From Portulaca oleracea (taxonomy: Eukaryota > Streptophyta > Magnoliopsida > Caryophyllales > Portulacaceae), in contig CM055870.1 of NCBI GenBank assembly GCA_029582165.1, positions 47,758,513-47,822,512 on the forward strand: 64,000 nt of DNA, read 5' to 3'. Numbering within the stretch: position 1 is the stretch's first letter; every line of letters begins with the position of its first letter. Under the pieces are notes generated by a model. That model was not told the origin of the DNA. It worked only from the letters and a program-made list of their open reading frames with translations, and did no database searches. Positions 38,101 through 48,803 of this stretch are shown here, piece by piece. A program made the translations under genes and the position numbers.

Positions 38101-41100
38101 TTACACGTTGACATTTACTAAGATTTCAACATAGTAAAAGAAAATTATAAAAGGAATAAAAGGAACATGAATTTCTTCTCTCACAATTATTTTCTTAATT
38201 TTCGACCAAAAAGTATATTTACGCCAATCTTCCAATATTTTATGCTTTTTCCTACCTTTCTCATTTCCTAAACTAGAAATTGTTATACACAATTATGTTA
38301 TATCTACTCTTATATAAGTCCTATTTAACTTTAGCTATTGGGAGAGAGCTAAACATCCTTAAAATCGCCACAACAGATTTAGGTTCAAAATGCTAAATCT
38401 ATATCAAAAAATCTATCAAACACAATCGACATACACAGATTAAAGGGTATCTTTTGTCCCTGGAGTGACCATTCAAACCCATATACCATACAAAAAGGAA
38501 AGATATAGAAGATTTGACTTTGTATGATTTGCTAAAGAGGAAGATATAAGAAGAACAATTCAGCCCATGCAACATAAACTGATTAGAGGCATAAACATTA
38601 TTATCAATTGGGAAAGAAGATCGAAAGAGAAAAAATGAACAACATGGAAAATCTAGGTCAAGAAATCCAAGAAAAGTCAAGCCACTAAAATAATCTGGGT
38701 TAGGAAAATACATTATTCACTGAAGAGCTTTGGGTGGAACAAAGATAACATCATTCAAAGTAAGAATCTTCATCATGCATACAATCAAAGACAAGGGCAG
38801 CATTCCATCAAAAGAGTTGTTGAAGTATTTCAAGGAAATAAGAGTTTGGACGAAATAAGATGTATGTGAGACTTAGAAAGCATGGATTGAGTTAGTGGGC
38901 ATTCCCCTGCATGGGTGGCTAAGGAGAACGGTAAGATACGCATTCCACCAAGGGGTAGAATGATCGAAGTGGATTAGGATATAGATGAGCAATCCCAATT
39001 TGAAGCTGGGAGTTCCCATTTTGACAAGAGTTCTCCAACAAATTGAGGGAGAGATTATCAAATCAATTCAAGATTGTGGATACAAAGTTTACATCCATGA
39101 AGTGTGGTCCATTAAAATTCGATAATCGAGCGACCAAAAACACAATCTCAACCTTAGAGTCATCGGAAGACAATCATATGTAATCAGGTCCATACAGGGA
39201 CGGAGGGTCATTAGGGGGGGGGGGGATCAATTCCCCCCCTAACCCTAGAGAAAATTAATATTAATTATGTTTTGGGACATATTGATTCATGACTTGTTAT
39301 TGGCATAATTGGTTATCCTAGACTCCATTGTCTTTGAGGTCATATGTTTAAATCTTGATGCTACAATTTGCTTTTGTTTTTTACTTTTGTAAACAAAATC
39401 AAATGCTTATTTTTTATATTGGATTTTCTTTCATATTTTGCTTCTATAATTTAATGTTGTTTGATATTATCTTTATTATTTTATTTTTAACCCTTTTCTA
39501 TGATAATTATATATATACACAATATAGTTTCATCAAAATCTTTTTATAAGTCAAGCGCAAATTATTTTAAATTATATATTAAATTATTCATAACTTATGA
39601 AGTTAGAGTATGTCGTGTATTGTAGCTTTTGATGGTTGTAAATTAAAAGTTATTAGTATCTGTACTTGGGGTTTTTTGCTTTTGGACCCTGTATTTTGGG
39701 AGTATTTACAATCTGGACCCCCATATTTCAAAGTTTACAATTTGGACCCTATACTTTGTTTCCGACAACAATTTGGACATAATTAGAGGGGTCAGGCCAA
39801 AAGAGGCCCTTATTGTAGTTTGACTGATTTTTTCTTTCAAAGTTGCCCCTTAATTATTTCTGTACTTCCAAGTTTACCCTTCATTTATTCGGTTTTCTGG
39901 GAGTTTGGAGTTGAATAGTCACTAAGGCTGGGATATGTATATGGGATGTGAAATTGAACCCTTCAGTCTAGTCAATTTCAAAAGGAAATTCAAAATAAAT
40001 GAATAAATGAAATAAGGGTAAATCGGTCAATTTATGCAAGATTTTGGTCTTCACCAGAGTCAAACTTAACTTTGGGCTAAATTTTTTGGGTCCATATTGT
40101 ATAGGGTCCAAATTATAAACTTTGAAACATGGAGATCCAGATTGTAAATACCCAAAATACAGGGTCCAAAAAGCAAAAAACCCTCTGTACTTGTATCACA
40201 TAAAAACTTATTATCACAATTTATCTTTAATAATACATTAAATTTTCATAAAAATATATCTTAAATTCTTCTTCTAGAAATTCTATTGTATTTTTACAAA
40301 TTTTGTATTCCCAACTTTTTTTAGTTATATTATAAAATTTTTTAAACTAGTTATATTTTGCCCCCTCAATGTTAACTTCTGGCTTCGTCCCTTGGTCCAT
40401 AGATCAAGACTTTGAATTCATCCAACCCTTAACCAATCAAGTCATTCATGTTGATCAAGTAGGCTATCACGATGATCAAGAAGTAAGTAGACTTCTAGAA
40501 ACGTCGCAACAAAAAACAACAGTTGAGGATCCAAGAAAAGAACAACAAGTGATGGACTAGTCCTAATCCAATCATGCGGACTCAAAACAAATGGGTTCTC
40601 ACTCATACTTGATAGAGTACATGGTAGAGATGAGCATGTCGATTGATTAAGTTGCAAACCTTAGAAAGAATTTAGTCGAAGCTTTAGGGATTGATGAGAG
40701 ATCAAAATTCCAAGAAAAAAATGAAGAGGCTGGAATTGGTCCTGAAAAATGCAACAATAAATCATGGAGGGCCTATTGATGATGAATCAAAGTCTCAAGA
40801 AGACAGTGAAGATGTTGGAATTAGTCTGGAACATGAAACAATCAATCATGGAGGGCCTATTAATGGCATATCAGGCTTGGTGGATATCCATATTCAAACA
40901 GTAGACAATTTGGAAACATCAAGAAGCAACAAGGGAGCTATCACGCAGATATTAATGACACTTCAGGCTTAGCGAAAATCCAAGTTCAAACAGTAGACGA
41001 CTTGGAAATATCAAGAAGCAATCGAGAAAACAGTGATCATGCTAATGAATTGTGTTATTTATTTCCTAGGAGTCGGAAGGCCATCCGGAAAAAAGTAGAA

Positions 41101-44100
41101 AAGAAAGCAGTGTCCATTGGAAATGATTGTGGATCGCTTGTTATTGAACACGACAAAGAAGCTGAGAGATATTATAGACTAAAACAAAAGAAGGGCAAAA
41201 AGAAACAAAGGAAGAAGAACATAAAAGAAGGATTATCAATTTAAAATCATGAGGGATGCATGCTGGAACATAAAAAGGTTCGCTCGTTTAATAGGAAAAG
41301 ACATGCTTAGAAAACCATTCGTAAAGATTATATATGCATCCTTGGCTTGGTCGAAACAAAGCATCAAGTTTTATTTTTATCATCACGGAGTTACTCGATG
41401 TTGGGGAAGGTTTGAAGTACTCTTCGTGGACATCCAAGTTGCTGGATGATCTAGAGGGCTTATTCTTATGTGGGTCAATCAGGAGTTTAAATGCGAAGGT
41501 GAATACATAGACCAAAAATGGATCTGCATAGAAGGGGAAATGACACAAGAGCATATGAAGTATGTTGTACGCTTCATATACGTGCAAAACCCAACTGAGG
41601 AGAAGAAATCTTTAGAGGACCAAATGATGGAATTGAAAGACCATATTCAAAACCCATTGATAATATTGCGTGACTTTAATGAGATCCTTACACCCTCATA
41701 AAGAAGAGGAGGCAGTGGACTCACACAAGGAATGGGAGACCTGGCATACTTACGGTGAATTTAAACATTCATGATCTGTCCATTGATCAACCTATACTTA
41801 CACGAGGGTTAATGCATGCTTCTAGAAGAATAGATAGAGTAATGATTAGAAATAGCCTCCTATCAAGCTTCCAAACTATCCAAGTATATTGTCTTGAAGA
41901 GCAACAACAAATCATTTGCCCTCGTTTTGTGGATGTCCGAGGTGAGATGGGAGCTCTCTAGAGTATATACAACCCTTGGATAGTCCACCCTTCTTTTATT
42001 GGTGTCTTTGAAAAGGATTATATCACATTAAATCACAAACCGTTCCACCAAAACCTAAAAGCTCTGAAAGAACCACTCAAAAGATGAAGTCTTGACGTGT
42101 TTGGCAACCACGACTCAAGAATAGAAAATATTGAAGAAGAATTGAAGAAAATTGATGATAAAGGCTTGGTGGAAGGACAAAACCAGTGAGAGACATCCAT
42201 AAGGGAAGCATTAAGCGATCAACTCAGACTCAGACAAATTAGAAAAAGAGAAGTGGTGGAAACAACAATCCGGATCCCATGAATGGTTTTTTACTCTAAC
42301 ACGTTTGCGCAAGTGAATATGGGGGGTGTTGAGATTCGAACTTGAGACCTTTTGTTTATAGGTCTGATTCTGATACCATGTGGAACCATCTCAACCAAAA
42401 GCTTAAGATGATGATTGAAGCCCTAGGAATGCTTTTATACTCTAACAGAGACAAATACACAAGGTATTTCCACACCCTGACAAGCTTTCAGGGAAGGAAG
42501 AAGATTATTGAATAAATTTACGTTGAAGGAGTCGAGTACACTAAGCCCACTTATATAAAAAGGTTGCTACTAGCAAATTTTGAATCTATAAAGAGAAAGA
42601 TAGGAAGTTGAATTATGACATCTCAGACTTAGGTTTTACTGCCTACTTTAGAAAGAAGCCGTGGAGCTGGGGCAACTACTGACTCGTAAAGAAATCAAGT
42701 CAGCATTAGATCATTGCAATCTCAATAAAGCTCTAGGCTATCGATGGTTTTAACATGAAGGGTATTGAGCATCTTTGGCCAATTATAGGACAAGAATTCA
42801 TAGATTTCGTCCTAAAGTGTTTTAAAGAGGGCAAATTCCAACCTATGATCAATACCACATAGGTGACCCTAATACCTAAGAAAAAGGATGCAAATGACAT
42901 TAAAGACTATAAACCCATCAATTTGGTGGGTAATCCTTACCAAGTCATTCCGAAGATCCTATCTATCATATTGAAAAAGGTTTTTGAAGCTTATTGAGAG
43001 GCTCAAACAGGCTTTGTTGAAGGGAGACAAATCCTTGACGGTGCTCTAATAGCTAGTTAAGTAGTCAATTAGGCAAAAAGGAAGAAGGAAATTATTGAAC
43101 ATTAAAGCTACTTTGGAAACTTTTGAAGCATTCTCTAGACTGGGAAAGAGCGAGAAGTGGAGCAAAAAGAGAGCACTAGATTTGTAGTACAAATTAGTTG
43201 AGCTTCCAATCATTTACCTTGGCTTTCCTCTTGGCTCTAACATGAGGACGAAAGTAACTTTGGACCCAGTCATCAAGAAGCTTAAAGGAAGATTGCGAAG
43301 CTAGAAATCTTGCCTGCTCTGTAAAGTAGGTACACTGGTGATTCTTAAAGTTGTTTTGAATAACATGCATTTGTACTACATCTCTTTATACATGATGTGC
43401 AAGTCAGTCGGCAAGGAAATTATCACCTATCAAAGGAGTTTCTACTAGGCTGATAGATTAGAGAGTCGGACAAATGCGTTGGTGAGATTGGAATTTGTCC
43501 AAACACCAAAATAGAGAAGGAAGGTTTAGGAGTTAGAGACATCCTGATGCAAAATGCTAGCCTCCTACAAAAATGGTGGTGGAGATGTGGGTCCAAGAAG
43601 GGTGCTCTTTGGAGGAATATAATCAAATCAAATCATAACGAAGATGGAGCATTACTGCCATCCTGTTTCAAACAAAAGACGGCTAGCCCTTAGGGTGACA
43701 TATAAAACCTGATGAAGAACAAGACGTGGTGCAACAGGCTTTCAAAAGTGGGCTACATGTAGGGGTGAGCAAAAATTCCAGGAATTCTGGTCCCGTCCTG
43801 CTCCCGGTCAAGTCCCGGTCCCAAAATTTCGTTCCTAGTGGATGAGGGACAGGGAGTGGGATTTAACCTCATTTCCCGGTCTCAGTCCCGATTCCCGGTT
43901 TATATATATATATATATATATATGGGGACCCATTGGGCTTTCCCTGAGATAGGGGGCCTAGTGGGTAGCCCGACTTACCATTATAAAAATATATATATAT
44001 ATATATAATAAATCAAGTGACTTCATGATAATTGATAAACTTGTTTAATTTTGTTTGTGTTCGCTCTTCAGATTTATTTTATTTATTACTGTTTCGAGCT

Positions 44101-47100
44101 TAGCATTTTTTTCCAAAAAAAAAACATTATGTATTTGATATTGTGTAATTTTAATACGGGAAAAAGTGGTTATGTAAACAAATCGGTGCCCACATTTGTG
44201 AAATTAGAGAAAACTTGTAGAATTTATTTTGGTTTTTAAAGGAAATAAATCAATTAATGGGTGAAAAAAATTAGGTAATCGGGATTAAATATTTCTCGGT
44301 TGATATCTCGGTCCAGGTGGGAATGGGAGCGGGAGCGGGAGCAAATATTTGCTCCAGGTCACAACTAGGACCGGGATCGGGAGCAAAACTTTACTCCCGG
44401 TACCGGTACCTCCAAAAATTACCGGGAACCCGGTCCCGCTGACCCCAGCTACATATCATTCTTGGTGATGGAAGGAATATTATATTTTGGGAAGATCATT
44501 GGCTAAACCAACACATCTTGAGAGAGAAATTCCATTCCCCTCACTGTAGAATATATCCGATCAAAAGAAGAGAGTAATTGGTGATCGAGATGGGCTGGTT
44601 AGATTGGAATAACTGGAGGTGAATGTTATCATGTACAAGAGAACTTTCTTCAGAAGAGGTGGGGAAAGAACATGAGCTCATCATCATGTTGTGAAATATT
44701 CATCCTTGAAAGGATACCCATGACTATATCATGTGGGACCAAAATGAAAAATTCACTATCAACACTCTCTACAAGAGAGTTGAGGAGTTTCTCTTATGAA
44801 GTCTAAGTTGACTCTCCTATAGGCTCAGGTTGGAGGAACATAACCCCCTAAGGGTTGAAATGAGGTTATGGGTATCATTGTTTGGAAATCTCAACACAAG
44901 GAACTTGTTAAAAAGGAAAGGCATGCTACCCATAGAAGAAGACCTTTGCCCTTTCTGTGGTGAAGAAGAAGAGATGAACAACCATGTGCTACTCAACTGT
45001 AGCTACTCATGGCCTATTTGGAGGGAAATTATGTTGTGCCTAGGACATAACTTGTAACGAGAGGATAACTTAAGGTTGATGTTTGAAAGTTGGATGAATG
45101 TTCATTTCAGGAACAAGGTGAGGATAAGGATTTAGCCCACTTCTTGCTGCTAATTTTGAACCTATTCATGCAATTTTCAACTAAAAGCTGATGGAGAGAG
45201 GAAGGCTCAAGAACTGGAAAAGGAAGGAGTTACGTTGGATTAAAGTACTGAGTCTGCAATCTATATATTTGAACTGCAATTCAGATTTTACATCACACAA
45301 AGGGCAAATTTGGTAGTTCATTGTCACACCCCTAAGCATTGTCATGTCCCTACTTTTGAACATACTTTTTTTTTCATTGGCCAGTCCAAGACATTGGCTA
45401 ATGATAGCTACAATGCTATTGTACGATGCTCTTCAAACTTTTCAATTTGCAAGTGGAATAAAGTTGGGCCATAGCTCCAAAATTATCTAGGGTGCGTTTG
45501 GTTGGTCAATAATCTCGGGGAAATGGTCAATTTTTCCGGGTTGACTTATTTTCCCCATATTTGGATGCAGGTTGACTTCGGGAAAATTTTCACGATGGGC
45601 TCACCATTTTCTATATTTTCCTAGGTAAAATTTCCCTTAGAGGGACTAAGGGAAATTTTTTCCATGGAAATCTTTCCCATGAAAAATGGGAAATTTTCCC
45701 TAGGAAAAATTTCTCTAGAGTTCCTACCAAACACTCCCTAAAAAAAATTCACTCCTATGTAAGCATAGTGAAGAGAGCATTACGAAGACCACAACTCACA
45801 AACTATGTCGTACATCCTAGATGAGCTAACGAGCAATTTAAATAGCTCAATTCATCAACTAAGAAATTTAGTAATCAATTAGGAATTTAAATATATTGAC
45901 AATTTTTTGCAATAATATTAATAAAGTATGGTGAATTTTGTAATAAATAATTCATAAATAATTATAAATTTTTAGAGAATCTATACAAATATTTATAAGA
46001 GTGTAGCATAAGCATCCCCAACTCCCACAAAAAAAAAAAAAAAAAAAAGATGCGGATAAAAGATAGAAAAAGTAAGAACTCATACAAGATATGATAGAGT
46101 TCCGATGCCATATCCGGTCAGCAACCTTCCTACGTCAAGAGGCAACGCACTCTATTTGGAAACAAAAATTATAATGTAAATAGATTAAATCAAGGCTCCA
46201 ATAATAGGTAGAAAGTTCAAAGTAGAAACCAATGAAATAGAAAATAGGATTTTTGGACGTCAATAATATCATCTTTAGGGTATTGGACACTAATAATACA
46301 AACTATTTTCTTGGACACTAGCTGTACCAACAATCGACTTATTTTCCTCCAGCAGTATACCGTGGAATGGTTATCGTTTTAACTCATCGGAAAGATGGTG
46401 TGACTTCATAATGTGTGACGTGAAAGGCGGATTAGTGTGCCCGTCAACATTTTCTACACAAGCTCTATCTCCCACATCACACATTATGGACCCACGTCAT
46501 CTTTTCATGAGTCAAAATTATACCAAATCGGGGGTGTATTGTTGGTGAAAAATAGGTCGATAGTTAGTACTACCAATGTTTAAGAAAATAATATGTATTA
46601 TTAGTGTCCAATACCTCCAAAATTGATATTATTGACTTCCAATAACCTTACAAAATATATGAAACTTACTTGAGCCAAATAAATTGCAAGCCATCCCATA
46701 ATGCAGATGCAAGCTGACATCCTCATAGTCTATTCCATAACCAAAGGACTACATCAGTGCCCTCACCATAAACTAACAGGATTTTAGGATCATGGTTACT
46801 TTTTGGTTGATTAATTGACTAATACTTCCAGATTTTAATCTACATATGTAGAGATAGTTAGGTAGGCTATATAGATATTTATGATGGCAGCTTTTAGTAA
46901 TCAATTTAGTCTCAACTACACACCATAGTACTTTCATTTTAGTTTCTTTATATGATCTTATTTTTCAAAATAGTAATTTTCACTTTTTTGAAGTAAAATA
47001 TCAGTTAAATTATTTTTTATTGAACTGAATGATTCTTTCCACAATCAAACACAACCTAAAATATTACTAAATTAATTTGTTAAATATCTTTTATGAAATA

Positions 47101-47755
47101 AGATCATATAAAAAAACTAAAACAAAAAATAATAAATACGTGAATGAGATTAATTTAAAATAAATCAATAGTTAAACTTTCGTAGCTATGGTGAATGTCA
47201 CATGCTAGCAATTACTGCAAGTCTTTTGTAAGTTAAAAGTGTTATGGATCCATAAGTATATATATACAGCGATATGTTTGGGACAAGTTAAAAGTATTAG
47301 GGCTTACTTCCTTAAAAAACACTTTTAAGAGGTCAATTGCCAAACTCAAATATTTCTTTGTTTTCTAAGCACTTATTAATTTATTAGAAAAATTTAAACA
47401 TGTAGATTCAACACATACCCATTTTCTCCCAATATGGTCCGCTATCCTCCCACTTGTTATAGCTCCAAACATGGCCCCAATTGTCACTAATGATCCAAAA
47501 AGAGAGTACTGCATATGAAGATTGAATGAAAATGAAATTTATGGGATGAAATTTAATGGATGTCACACACTATATGTATGAGGAAATAATAAGTTCTTAA
47601 TAACCATAGAAAAAGAAATACAGCTTGTAGCACTCAAACCTCAGCAATAGAAAGTTTAAGATCTTCTCTAAGAGCAGATTGAGTTGGTGCTGAATAACCC
47701 ACCTGAAACATTAAATTAAAAGAAATAATAACAATTCTCTCAAAAAAATAAAATA

Positions 47756-47800
<45 letters not shown>

Positions 47801-48497
47801 ACATTTGGGGGAAAACCCCTAACAACTACTTTTTCGAAAAGGATGACATCATTTTGCATTTTACTTTGATGTTTCTATTATTTTTTTATGGAATTTCATG
47901 TTTCTATTATCATAAAGCTTGACACCAAATGTCGATTATTTGTATTATTTAATGGACTTTTTTTTACGTATATATTTCGTCCGTTCCATATTAATTGTCG
48001 TCTTTGAAAATTATGCAGTCAGATCTCAAAATTTTTGACCGAAATTTCTCAATATATATAATGACCTGTTATATAAAATTACTATAATTGGATTGACAAC
48101 AAAAAATATTATCCTAAAATTATGAAATTGCAATAAAATATTATATACGAAATTATCAATTAAAGAATAATATTATATTGTAGACAATGACAGTAAATAG
48201 ATGACAATTAATACGGAATGGAGCGAGTACCTTTAGGATCCGTTTGGACCTAGGAAATTAACATGGAAAAAAAAAATATTTTGGAAAATGAAAATATTTC
48301 CTTTGTTTGGATGGAAGAAAAGGGAATGGAAAAAAAAATGTTGGAAAATTGCATGGAAAATTTGGGATAACAAAGAACAAAAAATTTTCCCTTAAAAAAT
48401 GAAAGGAAAGTTGGGAGAAAATTTTTGGATCAAAGTCAACCTTTCTCTTCATCATCTCTTGTAGCTCCCTTGATTCTCTCTCTCTCTCTCTAACTCG

Positions 48498-48539
<42 letters not shown>

Positions 48540-48757
48540 ACTCTTCTCTCTCTCTATTCTTTCTCTCTTTTTCTCTAACTCTTCTCTCTCTCGCTCTCTT
48601 TCTCTCTCACTCTCTCTCGCTCTTTCTCTCTCTAACTCGCCTCTCTCTCTCTCTCTCTGTCTCTCTTTTTAAGTCTCTTCTCTTTCTCTCTATAACTTTG
48701 TCTCTCTCTAACTCTGTAATTGTCTCTCTCTCTCTCTCTCCCCTCTTTCTCTAAGTT

Positions 48758-48803
<46 letters not shown>

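Larger units (their letters stand above)
38840..45130 (+). mobile_element. Element I: L1-type LINE, broken by four insertions
   Basis: Plus-strand non-LTR retroelement in transporter intron 5, opposite to the gene. ORF1-like DUF4283 block ([18 protein letters not shown] near 38880), endonuclease (41249-41700), RT (about 42640-43100), post-RT region and zinc-binding domain (44830-45057). It is split by hAT elements at 39195 and 43760 and a SINE-like insert at 42301; a MITE sits inside the first hAT. No poly(A) tail is evident. Numerous stops. Confidence 0.85.

Noticed and set aside
43906..44005. Candidate TATA promoters in TA repeats
   Set aside because: Plain (TA)n microsatellites within a hAT element.
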